DNA of 40,130 bases from a virus. This document shows, piece by piece, positions 21,677 to 29,509 of this stretch (its first letter is position 1; every line of letters starts with the position of its first letter). The DNA lies in the IMG/VR virus record IMGVR_UViG_3300009506_000092, positions 1 through 40,130 of that record. One strand, 5' to 3'. A program made the translations under genes and the position numbers. The notes under the pieces were generated by a model. That model made no database searches. It was given only the letters and a program-made list of their open reading frames with translations, and was not told where the DNA came from.

Positions 21677-23146
21677 CTATTCCAAAAAGGCCGGGGTTGC
21701 CAGTGAGAACTTGAACGCTTTCACATGGCACGGGAAGGTTGTGATTAGCGGGCTTCCGATATCGATCCGTGTCGGATCGGTTGGGTTTCCGGTGGCCTTG
21801 ATGCGCTTGCTCTTGATGAGCTTTTTGGTTCCCTGCACGTAGTCGAGGGTTTCGGCGTCCAAAAGCACGCCAGCAAAAAGATCCTCGATCTTTTTTGGGG
21901 TGACGGTTTTTGGCCTGTTGGCCGGGCTCGCCGTTTTTAGCGGAGAATCAGAAAACTGCGCCTTGGCGCGCTGGATCGTGGCCTCGGCAATGTAGTATGC
22001 AATCTCGAAGGGTTCGGCGTCTCTGTATTTAACATCGGTCCGCTTTGAAACAACATTGCGCACCACCACAACCCGGTTTCCGTCACGCTCCGGCCTGAGA
22101 GGAATAACGCCCTCGGAAATTGCCAGCCGCTCATCGGCCCGGTTCGGCCACACTGACTCATCGGTTGGAAGTGTCAGGCCCGGAAGCTCGTGATCGTCCA
22201 GACTTTGGGCCCGGTCAACGACCCTTGCCCGCTCGGCCGCGTAAATTGCAGCAAGCTCGAAACATGGCTCCTCGGACTTGTAGAGCCAAGGGAATTGCAT
22301 GTTGTTGGAATCGATCAAGGTTGTCAGGGCCAGCGCAGTTGCGAAATTTCCGGTGCAACCGGTAGCGCAAAACCCCCATTTGGCGTTGAAGGCATCCGAC
22401 ATTTTTTCGATGTGATCCTTGAAGATGTCGGTAACCCCGCTGGCCGTCACATCGTCGGTGTTTTGCGCGATCATGTGGAAGCGATCGCCCTCGATTGCAG
22501 CCAGGGCCGTTGTGGGATCACCCTCGGTCGCCCCTCCGGTCAGCGTTTCGCCGGTAAAAACCGCTGTCATACCGATCCCTGAAGTGATGCTTCCGTTGTA
22601 GCGGATCGTGTTCCCGCTGGGGCCTTTGTTCCGTGCGGTGAGCGTCACGGTACCCGTGACATTGGCGGCCGTGACCGGGAGGTTTGGGTGAGCGTTGATC
22701 GCAACGGCCAAGAGATCGCCAACCTCCGTTGGTGTGTCGTCTTTCTGAACACCGACCCTGAAAAGCTTGCCGGCGATGCGAACCGTAAGGGTCCCGGGCC
22801 CGGTTGCCGTGGTGGCCAAAACGATCGTGTTTGCGGCCGCGGTAGCTGCTCCATTTTCGGCGTAGCTCATCCCATAAATGGGAAGGTTCGGCGAAACCCT
22901 CAGAGCGGCTTCGATCATCACCGCCACCTGTGAGCCGATGCCCCACAGCTCCTTTGCGCGATCGCTTGTCGTTGCCGGATAGGCCTGATTATTGTTGGCC
23001 GTCCCGGCGGCCGTTGCGTGGCCGACGCACAGAAGCTTTTTGCTCAACCCGGGGAGCCCAACCCTTGCCGATTTGAGATCGAGCTCGACGTATTCGCCGG
23101 GGATGAGGATTTCGCCTTGGAGTTCTTCAAATTGGATCTCGGTCAT
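21677..23146 (-). CDS. Contractile tail sheath protein (Mu gpL-like)
   Basis: 489 residues, near the Mu sheath length. Recognisable parts are IPGEYVELDLKSARVGLPGL near the start, a variable beta domain in the middle (RIAGKLFRVGVQKDD, TLTARNKGPSGNTIRYNG), and the conserved C-terminal part with ERDGNRVVVVRNVVSKRTDV and FEIAYYIAEATIQRAKAQFS, ending in HVKAFKFSLATPAFLE. It contracts to drive the tube. It overlaps the small upstream gene by 4 bases (ATGA). Confidence 0.92.
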   Translation of the reverse strand: MTEIQFEELQGEILIPGEYVELDLKSARVGLPGLSKKLLCVGHATAAGTANNNQAYPATTSDRAKELWGIGSQVAVMIEAALRVSPNLPIYGMSYAENGAATAAANTIVLATTATGPGTLTVRIAGKLFRVGVQKDDTPTEVGDLLAVAINAHPNLPVTAANVTGTVTLTARNKGPSGNTIRYNGSITSGIGMTAVFTGETLTGGATEGDPTTALAAIEGDRFHMIAQNTDDVTASGVTDIFKDHIEKMSDAFNAKWGFCATGCTGNFATALALTTLIDSNNMQFPWLYKSEEPCFELAAIYAAERARVVDRAQSLDDHELPGLTLPTDESVWPNRADERLAISEGVIPLRPERDGNRVVVVRNVVSKRTDVKYRDAEPFEIAYYIAEATIQRAKAQFSDSPLKTASPANRPKTVTPKKIEDLFAGVLLDAETLDYVQGTKKLIKSKRIKATGNPTDPTRIDIGSPLITTFPCHVKAFKFSLATPAFLE

Positions 23147-23349
23147 GGTTTTTCATCCTTTTTGGCCCTGGGGGCCGAAACCTGGCGAAGCTCGCCGTGC
23201 AGGATCTTCCGGAGGTAGTACGCCGACGCCAAAACCTCGAAGGCTCCGTCTGCCTCGGTGTGATACCGGCCGATCGTCCCTTCCTTGATAACGCGGCCGC
23301 CACCGGGAATCTTCACAACCTCAACCCAGATCGTTTTTTGCTTTTTCAT
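23143..23349 (-). CDS. Small Mu gp38-like protein (DUF2635 type)
   Basis: 68 residues: KKQKTIWVEVVKIPGGGRVI near the start, then EGTIGRYHTEADGAFEV and YYLRKILHGELRQV. A short basic protein of this layout lies just before the sheath gene in Mu-like phages (DUF2635). Function unknown, possibly head-tail joining. ATGA overlaps on both sides. Confidence 0.8.
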   Translation of the reverse strand: MKKQKTIWVEVVKIPGGGRVIKEGTIGRYHTEADGAFEVLASAYYLRKILHGELRQVSAPRAKKDEKP

Positions 23350-24047
23350 CCGCCACTCTTCAGATCGTTGTACCCGATCGCCGTTGTCGTCGGGTTGTTT
23401 GTGTTCGGCGTGACGTTATCATCCTTGAAAGGCTTGCCTTTGTTAAGTGGATCGAAGCAAATTCCGAGCCTGGCAAGCTTTTCTGTCCCGACGTCATCCA
23501 AAAAGCACGTAAAGGACATCGCCGAAAAACTAATCACCGAGATAAAATTTACGTCCTCATAGGCAAGGTATCTAATGCTCGTTGGGCGAAACCTCTGTAA
23601 TTTGCCAAGCTTGCGCGAAAGCTCGTTGCCTATGTAGTAAAGGGCGATCTTTGTCATTGCATCAAGGCCGGGCTCAACAAATCTCGAGCGGCCTCCCTCG
23701 AGCCTTTCGATCCTGGTTCCAAAATCGTTGGCAAGACAGATCGCCGAAAAGGTGTCCTCGGCCTCCCAGTCGTTCCCTGAGAGCTCCCCATAAATTTTAT
23801 CGAAAGTGGTTCCGCCGTAATGGACATAGATCGCCGGGGTGCCGCTTTGCATCATGTTGCCCCATGTTGCCGGATCGTCCAGTGGCCCCGAAAGGCGCTC
23901 GAGCGCCTGAAGGAAACCAACGTCTCCCCGTCGGCGGAATCGGTCGAGGGCGGCAATCATTCGCCGGCAAACGTATCCGACATCAAGGCCTAGCGGATCG
24001 CCCCCGTATTTCGCCGATCCAAACTTTGAGCGGCCGCCGTATTTCAA
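23346..24047 (-). CDS. Mu gp37-like tail terminator or joining protein
   Basis: 233 residues from a TTG supported by GGGAG and by overlap with the previous stop. The body (ALERLSGPLDDPATWGNMMQ, TPAIYVHYGGTTFDKI, TFSAICLANDFGTRIERLEG) is that of the gp37 family found between gpG and gp38 in Mu-like phages. Its N-terminus is Gly/Tyr-rich (KYGGRSKFGSAKYGGDPLG) and resembles the start of the gp48-like protein at 7130. It probably helps to finish or join tails. Confidence 0.82.
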   Translation of the reverse strand: MKYGGRSKFGSAKYGGDPLGLDVGYVCRRMIAALDRFRRRGDVGFLQALERLSGPLDDPATWGNMMQSGTPAIYVHYGGTTFDKIYGELSGNDWEAEDTFSAICLANDFGTRIERLEGGRSRFVEPGLDAMTKIALYYIGNELSRKLGKLQRFRPTSIRYLAYEDVNFISVISFSAMSFTCFLDDVGTEKLARLGICFDPLNKGKPFKDDNVTPNTNNPTTTAIGYNDLKSGG

Positions 24048-24496
24048 CGCATCTCCCTGACGATGTGGTCCACGATCGCACGCTCGATCTCTGGGATGTC
24101 GTTATCCTGCACCATCACAAACGGCCTGGCGGGGATCGGCCCGCGCCCGAATTGGTGCGTCGCCGCGTAGCTATTCGATCCACCAAGGTTGGTTCCGACC
24201 TCGATCCCGTAATTGTTCAGCTTGCGGTATGAGATCGATCTCAGCATGCGGCCGGTGTCCTGAAGTAGTTTTCCTCCCTGCCGTTTTTTAAGTGTGCTTG
24301 GGGCAAACGGTCGCCATTTCGCCGGCCTTCCTTCATCCCTGAAATTGAGCTGAATCGAGCGTATGACGATTTCGCCAACCTCATCCCAGGCTGGGCCCAT
24401 GTGAACCGTGCGCCGGTGTGTCCTAAAAAGGTCTTTTCGAAGGTCGCGATCCTCGAGTTTGACCCGTAGGATGTCAGGTCCCCTTTTTGCCGCCAT
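24044..24496 (-). CDS. Virion morphogenesis / tail completion protein (Mu gpG-like)
   Basis: 150 residues if the Met at 24496 is used; an in-frame ATG at 24580 has no ribosome site and would overlap the previous gene by 107 bases. RPAKWRPFAPSTLKKRQGG, LLQDTGRMLRSISYRKL and AATHQFGRGPIPARPFVMVQ are typical of phage virion morphogenesis (gpG/gpS) proteins. Such proteins act at the head-tail interface. It overlaps the downstream gp37-like gene by 4 bases. Confidence 0.85.
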   Translation of the reverse strand: MAAKRGPDILRVKLEDRDLRKDLFRTHRRTVHMGPAWDEVGEIVIRSIQLNFRDEGRPAKWRPFAPSTLKKRQGGKLLQDTGRMLRSISYRKLNNYGIEVGTNLGGSNSYAATHQFGRGPIPARPFVMVQDNDIPEIERAIVDHIVREMR

Positions 24497-24746
24497 TTTT
24501 CCGATTCCGATCGGGCTGGAAAAGATCCTCCCGGTGACACCATGCCTCGGCCTGAAGCTCGCTTCCGCTGGGAATCTCATAGGAGAAAAATTCCGGGCTT
24601 TGCTTGTTTCCGTCGGACGCCAGCCATTGCACGGAAAGTGCGACGGTGAGTCCTCCCTCGTAGACGTTAACGACGATCGCGGGCCTCATCGGCCTATGGT
24701 GGCCGGGGCAACATAAAACGACGTCGCCAATAATCGGTTTTCGCAT
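24474..24746 (-). CDS. Small hypothetical protein in head-tail region
   Basis: 90 residues from the ATG at 24746, which overlaps the previous stop (TGATG). MRKPIIGDVVLCCPGHHRPM and RPAIVVNVYEGGLTVALSVQ, then ASDGNKQSPEFFSYEIP, look like a small SH3-like beta-barrel of the kind often found in phage genomes near head-tail genes. Cys13, Cys14 and the HH pair are visible. Role unknown. The 3' end overlaps the gpG-like start by 23 bases. Confidence 0.75.
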   Translation of the reverse strand: MRKPIIGDVVLCCPGHHRPMRPAIVVNVYEGGLTVALSVQWLASDGNKQSPEFFSYEIPSGSELQAEAWCHREDLFQPDRNRKNGGKKGT

Positions 24747-25240
24747 CAATAAAAGTCCTTCAGCGTGTCACGGGTGAAGTTGGTGTCACCTCCACCGTCG
24801 ATGTATTCCGCTTGCACTGCCTCGGATTTGGCGGGCTGTGGCTCGACGCCTGGATCAATGATGCCCTTATAGATATTTTCGAGCACCTTTACTTGGCGAT
24901 CGTACATTCTCATGATCTGTTTTGGGACGTCCATTTCTGAGCGTCGCCGCATGTGCAGATTATACGTTGCTAGATCTGCCGCAACCTTCTTGATGATCTT
25001 TGGCGTGTTTCCGTCAGAATCAACAACCGGAGGTGCGAAACGCTGTCGGATGTAGCTGTTGATCTCAGCGTCGGCGTCATCGATCGCCTGGTCGATTCTA
25101 TCTGTGATCGCTGGGTTGTCTAGCTCACCCTGCGCCAGCGTGCCCTTATAGCTTACAACGGCGCGCTCATCGTCGCACAGCTGGAGGATCTTTTGTGTTG
25201 GGAGGCGGGCTTGAATGTCCGTCCTATCGCAGTAGGGCAT
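24746..25240 (-). CDS. Mu gp36-like head-tail protein (DUF1320 type)
   Basis: 164 residues. PYCDRTDIQARLPTQKILQL at the start and ITDRIDQAIDDADAEINSYI, then VAADLATYNLHMRRRSEMDV with KQIMRMYDRQVKVLENI, follow the gp36/DUF1320 pattern: a helical protein of the head-tail connector located just after the major capsid gene in Mu-like phages. A hairpin (25261-25300) separates it from the capsid gene, which may lower its expression. Confidence 0.88.
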   Translation of the reverse strand: MPYCDRTDIQARLPTQKILQLCDDERAVVSYKGTLAQGELDNPAITDRIDQAIDDADAEINSYIRQRFAPPVVDSDGNTPKIIKKVAADLATYNLHMRRRSEMDVPKQIMRMYDRQVKVLENIYKGIIDPGVEPQPAKSEAVQAEYIDGGGDTNFTRDTLKDFY

Positions 25241-25260
25241 CGGTTACCGCCTGAAAGTGT

Positions 25261-25300
25261 GCCCCGGCCCGTGGTTGAGGGGACGTACACGGGCCGGGGC
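25261..25300 (-). terminator. Strong hairpin after the major capsid gene
   Basis: A perfect 13-bp inverted repeat, GCCCCGGCCCGTG (25261-25273) and CACGGGCCGGGGC (25288-25300), with a 14-nt loop. It lies in the 88-bp gap between the capsid stop (25329) and the gp36-like start (25240). On the minus strand it is followed by ACACTTTC, not a pure T run, so it may be a partial terminator, an mRNA 3' stabiliser or an attenuator that keeps capsid mRNA in excess of downstream transcripts. Confidence 0.75.
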
Positions 25301-25328
25301 TATTTGCTAGCGCCCAACGCGCATCAAA

Positions 25329-26246
25329 TCATGATCCCAGTGAGCCTACCATCATTTCATAATGGTTGTAACCCACCTGTCCTCGCCAATCGGCTCCCCA
25401 TTTGAACCGATCCTTGTGAAAAACGTCGTCCGATTCCGGGTTGGTAACGGCGGTGAAACGCACCCCTCGGCGGTTTTGAAGGATGAACGGTTTGATCGGC
25501 TTGCGAAGGTCAGCCACGGCCCATTTGGTCCCGATCCCATCGATCACCAATGGCTGGGCGGATCCCATCGCGATGTTGTCCTCACCGTTTGCGAGGCGCG
25601 AGTTTTTCAGGATCTCAAGCGCAAGCCACTCGTTGTCCTCGCCAACGATCAGGTGGCTGCATCGGATCATCATCTCGCGACCCGCCGAGTTTTTGATCTT
25701 CCGCAATTGGGTGCACGCGGCCTTGAAATTGTCATTTGACAGGGCGCCGGTGAAAAGGTTGTCGTTGACAACCCCACCACCGTCCTTGAGCGGGTGATCG
25801 TCGGCGAAAAAGGTTTTCCCATCGCGGAAATCAGCGGTGAATCCGTTGATAAACAACTGCCGGACGAGATCGAATTTGTTGTAAACGCCCATGGTGACAA
25901 GGCCCTGGATCTGTTCGTTGTACAGATTCAGGCGATCGTCCTCGAGATCGTCAGCCTTGACCCAAATCCCCTTCCCCCATTTTTCATTGCGAAGGGTGAA
26001 CCCCTCAACGCCCATCGATGTCATGGGCCGCTCATCGGTCCATTTCTCGAACGCTGGCGAGGGATCGGCCCAATTGTATTCCTCGACCGGGCCCGTGGAT
26101 GGGCGCTCGTTGCAGAGCGACATGATGATCGGGTTCCACATCCCCTCTGCTTCGTTGAGGGCATTTTTGGCGACGGCGTTATACTGCCGGATCGCCTTCC
26201 AATATTGGGCCTGGACGCCCGAAACGCTTGCTCCGATTCCTGGCAT
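25329..26246 (-). CDS. Major capsid protein (Mu gpT-like)
   Basis: 305 residues, the usual length for Mu T-type capsids. It shows the family pattern: EYNWADPSPAFEKWTDERPM, EGFTLRNEKWGKGIWVKADD, LVTMGVYNKFDLVRQLFING, DGKTFFADDHPLKDGG and the closing DRFKWGADWRGQVGYNHYEM. It should assemble the icosahedral head with an HK97 fold. The ribosome site is AAAAGGAAG. It lies after the protease/scaffold and decoration genes, as in Mu-like heads, and is followed by a strong hairpin. Confidence 0.93.
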   Translation of the reverse strand: MPGIGASVSGVQAQYWKAIRQYNAVAKNALNEAEGMWNPIIMSLCNERPSTGPVEEYNWADPSPAFEKWTDERPMTSMGVEGFTLRNEKWGKGIWVKADDLEDDRLNLYNEQIQGLVTMGVYNKFDLVRQLFINGFTADFRDGKTFFADDHPLKDGGGVVNDNLFTGALSNDNFKAACTQLRKIKNSAGREMMIRCSHLIVGEDNEWLALEILKNSRLANGEDNIAMGSAQPLVIDGIGTKWAVADLRKPIKPFILQNRRGVRFTAVTNPESDDVFHKDRFKWGADWRGQVGYNHYEMMVGSLGS

Positions 26247-26267
26247 TTTTTTGCTTCCTTTTCTGGG

Positions 26268-26690
26268 CTAGCTGATCGGCCCGTTGCCCGGCATCAGTTT
26301 CACCGGCGCCTCGGTGGCGGATTTGTAAAACGCCAATTTGCCCACCAGGACGCTATTGGTGGTCGATTTGGCGACGGTTTGATCATCGGACACGTAAAGG
26401 GCGGCACCCCAATCGGTGATCGCCAGGCCGGCGGCGACGAATTCGTGCACCAGCTCTTGATCAACCTCGACTGACAGATCGCCGTCGGAGTAACCGGTCG
26501 AATCAACGCTCTGCATGGCGACGCCGGCAAAAACATGGTTTGCATCATCGGCGGCCGGATATCCGTAGCCGTCGGTTGAATCGATACAAACCAGCGCGCC
26601 GAGGTAAATTTTTTGGTCTGCCGCCACCGGGACGGAAATCGATCCCTTGTTCCGGTGCGGGGTTTTTCGGTCTGCAGCCAAAGCGGTCAT
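26268..26690 (-). CDS. Head decoration / stabilisation protein (DUF2190-like)
   Basis: 140 residues. ISVPVAADQKIYLGALVCID, GYPAADDANHVFAGVAMQSV and the closing strand region ALYVSDDQTVAKSTTNSVLV with KLAFYKSATEAPVKL fit the small beta-rich capsid decoration proteins (DUF2190 or gpD-like) that lie between scaffold and capsid genes. They bind assembled capsids and strengthen them. The ribosome site AGGGAGAAAAG precedes the ATG. Confidence 0.78.
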   Translation of the reverse strand: MTALAADRKTPHRNKGSISVPVAADQKIYLGALVCIDSTDGYGYPAADDANHVFAGVAMQSVDSTGYSDGDLSVEVDQELVHEFVAAGLAITDWGAALYVSDDQTVAKSTTNSVLVGKLAFYKSATEAPVKLMPGNGPIS

Positions 26691-26707
26691 TGTCGCTTTT
26701 CTCCCTA

Positions 26708-26722
26708 CCGGCCGATCGCCGG
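26708..26722 (-). other. Short hairpin between protease/scaffold and decoration genes
   Basis: CCGGC-CGATC-GCCGG in the 39-bp gap between the protease stop (26730) and the decoration gene start (26690). It sits just before the ribosome site. It could be an mRNA processing site or a weak attenuator, or be a chance product of the common CGATCG and GGCC words in this genome. Confidence 0.35.
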
Positions 26723-26729
26723 CCGTTGG

Positions 26730-27311
26730 TTATTTCATCAGGTAAATTGCGTTGGCCTCGGCATACACCTCGTCGGTGACGCCAGCATCACGCGCAAGCT
26801 TGCGATCCTCATCGCTCATCGCAGAAACAAGGCGTTTCACATCGTCCTTGGATGGATTCTGCGGATCGATATCCGAAAGGGACTTGCTGTCACCCTTTGG
26901 GGTTTTGATATCGGTCGGGACAATCGACGGGGCCGATTTGGCCCAGTCCGAAAAGGCCGCGAAATCTTTTTCGGCAAGCCTTGTCGCCCAATCCTTGTTG
27001 CTGGCGACGATCTTCCCTTCCTGGGTTGCCCTCTCAACCGCCGAAGAAATCTGAACCTTGCGTCCTTCGGCCGCCTGGGCGCGAAGGGATTTCACTTCGT
27101 CGGCGGGAAGGCTTTGCGCCTTGAGGGTCGTTACCGCATTGACGATCTCACCTCCGGTCGATCCGGATTCAAGCCCGGCGGCAAGGCAAACCCCCTCAAG
27201 GGCCTTGGCGTCCTTTTGGGCTTCCTTTGCTGCAGCGATCATGTCCTCCGGTGATGCGTCGGCGCTCAGGCCCAAGGCCAGGGCCAGCGCGGCCTGCTTT
27301 TTCGGATCCAT
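26730..27311 (-). CDS. Scaffold protein from internal in-frame start (Mu gpZ-like)
   Basis: 193 residues. An internal ATG (27309-27311) within the protease frame begins MDPKKQAALALALGLSAD and is preceded by GGTGGGGAGAATGAAAAC, a strong ribosome site for an in-gene position. In Mu the scaffold Z is made the same way, as the C-terminal part of I. The predicted product is helical and charged, suitable for a core inside the procapsid that is later degraded. Evidence is the ribosome site and the domain border; expression is inferred. Confidence 0.75.
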   Translation of the reverse strand: MDPKKQAALALALGLSADASPEDMIAAAKEAQKDAKALEGVCLAAGLESGSTGGEIVNAVTTLKAQSLPADEVKSLRAQAAEGRKVQISSAVERATQEGKIVASNKDWATRLAEKDFAAFSDWAKSAPSIVPTDIKTPKGDSKSLSDIDPQNPSKDDVKRLVSAMSDEDRKLARDAGVTDEVYAEANAIYLMK

Positions 27312-27920
27312 GTTTTCATTCTCCCCACCGACTGATAGTCCGGTGATTTTGGCCCTCAGACTGTTCAAATGGACTTCGGGCAATTCCTCGAGAAACGGGG
27401 TATTGGTCAGGGCAACACTATGTAGGCTCGTGCCCATGTCAACATTCGTTTTTCTGTCGGGCGTCCTCCAACGGATTGTCGGGGACAGATAGCGAAATTC
27501 TTTGTTTCGGATCGCCCTTGCGGCGTTTGGCGTCCAGTCGATGACACCAAAAAGCGCGTGCCCGCTGTCCTCTTCGCGAACCTCTAACGACTGAGGATCG
27601 AGCCAACCGCTTGCCTTGGTGCTGCCGGCCGGCGCAAAGAGCGAGAACACCGAGGCATGTTCATAATCGACGAGCGTGTCAACGCCCTGGCTCTTTGCGT
27701 TATTGACAACCCTGGTCAGATCGTCCTTGGTCACCGTAAAGGCGCCCATCCAATGACCCTTCCACGATCCGGTTATCAACAACTTATGACGCCTCTTGTT
27801 GCTCGGCGTTTCACCATCGCCCGATGGGATTTCCTCTGATCCGTCCAGCCCAAAGGAAAGGATCCGGGCATCGGGGACGTTCTTGTTAATTGCCTCGAGG
27901 ATCTTTTGAAGTTCTGGCAT
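26730..27920 (-). CDS. Phage I-like head protease with scaffold domain (Mu gpI)
   Basis: 396 residues from the ATG at 27920, preceded by GGAG and overlapping the previous stop (TGATG). The protease half (1-200) has the motifs of Mu I: KSQGVDTLVDYEHAS, AAGSTKASGWLDPQSLEV, NKEFRYLSPTIRW and LHSVALTNTPFLEEL. It would cleave the scaffold and capsid during maturation. The second half (after about 204) is helical, Ala/Glu/Lys-rich and matches scaffold composition. A second strong start lies at 27311. Confidence 0.9.
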   Translation of the reverse strand: MPELQKILEAINKNVPDARILSFGLDGSEEIPSGDGETPSNKRRHKLLITGSWKGHWMGAFTVTKDDLTRVVNNAKSQGVDTLVDYEHASVFSLFAPAGSTKASGWLDPQSLEVREEDSGHALFGVIDWTPNAARAIRNKEFRYLSPTIRWRTPDRKTNVDMGTSLHSVALTNTPFLEELPEVHLNSLRAKITGLSVGGENENMDPKKQAALALALGLSADASPEDMIAAAKEAQKDAKALEGVCLAAGLESGSTGGEIVNAVTTLKAQSLPADEVKSLRAQAAEGRKVQISSAVERATQEGKIVASNKDWATRLAEKDFAAFSDWAKSAPSIVPTDIKTPKGDSKSLSDIDPQNPSKDDVKRLVSAMSDEDRKLARDAGVTDEVYAEANAIYLMK

Positions 27921-29509
27921 CAAAGCTCCGTGAACCTGGCAAGTGTCACCAAAACACGTTCCGATGTGAAACCTTTTATGGGTTTTTTTGTCAACCTGAC
28001 CTCACGGCGCCCACCAAGGGCCCGGTGGTTGAGGTGGGCGAACCTGTACCCCTTCGTCGGTTTTATCGCACCGCGGATCACGATATCGGCGGCCTTGACT
28101 GCGTTTCGGACCGGCGCCCCGTGGCCGGCCTCGGCCTGGAGGACGACTTCCGCTAGCATTTTCAAGTCCTTACTGTTCGAGGCAACGATACTAATAACGT
28201 TCTCCGTTCCCCTACTGATCCCGTCAGCAACAACGAGCTCAGCCCGATCGCGGCTGGCCTCCATTGGCAAATAGGACGATTGCCCGCCGACCTTTGCACC
28301 TTTGGCGAGATCGCCGATCGCCTCATGGGATGCAACCCTGCGCACCAATTGATCGCCGGAGCCGGCGAACTGCGTTGCGATCGGCACCCTGGCCTCGGCC
28401 TGGTCGGCCGCAAGCTTCCGGAGGCTTCCCGACGAAAAAAACCGCCCAACGGTCGTTAGTTCGACGGCCTTTTGGGCGTCAATTCCTCCCAGCTCATCCA
28501 CGGTTCTTTTTTTCCTGTCCGGATCGCTTCGGCCCAGGTCGCCAGAATTCGAGAACGGGCGATCTCCGGATGCTGCGACCTTTGGCGCCTTGAGGCCCTT
28601 CACCCTTCCGGCACCATCGTAAAACCGCCTTGAGGCTGCATCGGCGCCCTTGCTGGCGGCCGGTGATGTTGACCAACCAGTGTCGGGTCTGGCGACCCTT
28701 GGCGGTTTGTTTTTTTCCTCAACGATCGGTGGCGACGTCTCGACGTCCAATCCTTCTGACTCAACATCCCTTTGGGTTAGCGAAACAACACCGCACCTGC
28801 ATTGATGGCCGTTTGGCGGATACCAGGTGTTCCAAACCGGGCTGTCTGCCGCAAAGACCTTTTGATCCATGGCCGCATGATCGGGCCTTACCCGATCGTC
28901 TCCAACTGTGACGTATTGCCAAAACGGCCGGCCGCGTTTCACGCGCTGGAGTTGATCCCACCGGCCGCGCTGGTAGCTTCCGATCACATTGTTGCGGAAC
29001 ACGACATCCGCATGGGCCTTGCTCATGTCGGGGACCAGTCGGCGGATCTCCTTGACCACGCTTGCCTGGGGTTCCCCGGTTTCGATCGCGTTTAACAACG
29101 CTGAGTGTACCTGTGTGATCGTATATTGGTTGGCCGTTCCAGCAATCGAGAAGGCATCTTGCTTGTATCTGTCCTGCAGTTTTTTGAAATCCGCCGGCCT
29201 CATGATTTTTTTGCTTTTGAAAAAATCAACTGCCTCCTGAAATTGTACCGACGTCCAATTGGCAAGGGCATTCCCGGCTTCTTTGCTGTCCACCTCCAGG
29301 CGGCCAAGGAGATCGGCCAAAAACGGCTCCTGATAAAGGGCCTTGATCAGCTCCGGCGCCTTGGTGGTCAAAAGACTAAAGATCGTATCCGATGCAGCCT
29401 CAAGGCTAACCGAGCTCTCGACGTGGTTGGCTATAGCTTCCGTGAGTAAAAGCCGATCCGGTTTGCTATTTCTAATCCCCCTTGCGGCTAGCGAAGAGGG
29501 ATCGCCCAA
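27920..29509 (-). CDS. Head morphogenesis protein (Mu gpF / SPP1 gp7-like) with C-terminal extension
   Basis: 529 residues from a TTG overlapping the portal gene end by 22 bases; no good ATG exists before residue 100, and the ribosome site is weak. The gp7/F core lies at about 120-250: VVFRNNVIGSYQRGRWDQLQ, FWQYVTVGDDRVRPDHAAMD, SPVWNTWYPPNGHQCRCGVV. It is a minor head protein that helps portal and scaffold assembly. A charged linker follows, then about 180 extra residues (SHEAIGDLAKGAKVGG onward, ending RALGGRREVRLTKK, TSERVLVTLARFTEL). Toxin-like RNase domains are known at this place in related proteins; that assignment here is only a guess. Confidence 0.85.
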   Translation of the reverse strand: MGDPSSLAARGIRNSKPDRLLLTEAIANHVESSVSLEAASDTIFSLLTTKAPELIKALYQEPFLADLLGRLEVDSKEAGNALANWTSVQFQEAVDFFKSKKIMRPADFKKLQDRYKQDAFSIAGTANQYTITQVHSALLNAIETGEPQASVVKEIRRLVPDMSKAHADVVFRNNVIGSYQRGRWDQLQRVKRGRPFWQYVTVGDDRVRPDHAAMDQKVFAADSPVWNTWYPPNGHQCRCGVVSLTQRDVESEGLDVETSPPIVEEKNKPPRVARPDTGWSTSPAASKGADAASRRFYDGAGRVKGLKAPKVAASGDRPFSNSGDLGRSDPDRKKRTVDELGGIDAQKAVELTTVGRFFSSGSLRKLAADQAEARVPIATQFAGSGDQLVRRVASHEAIGDLAKGAKVGGQSSYLPMEASRDRAELVVADGISRGTENVISIVASNSKDLKMLAEVVLQAEAGHGAPVRNAVKAADIVIRGAIKPTKGYRFAHLNHRALGGRREVRLTKKPIKGFTSERVLVTLARFTEL

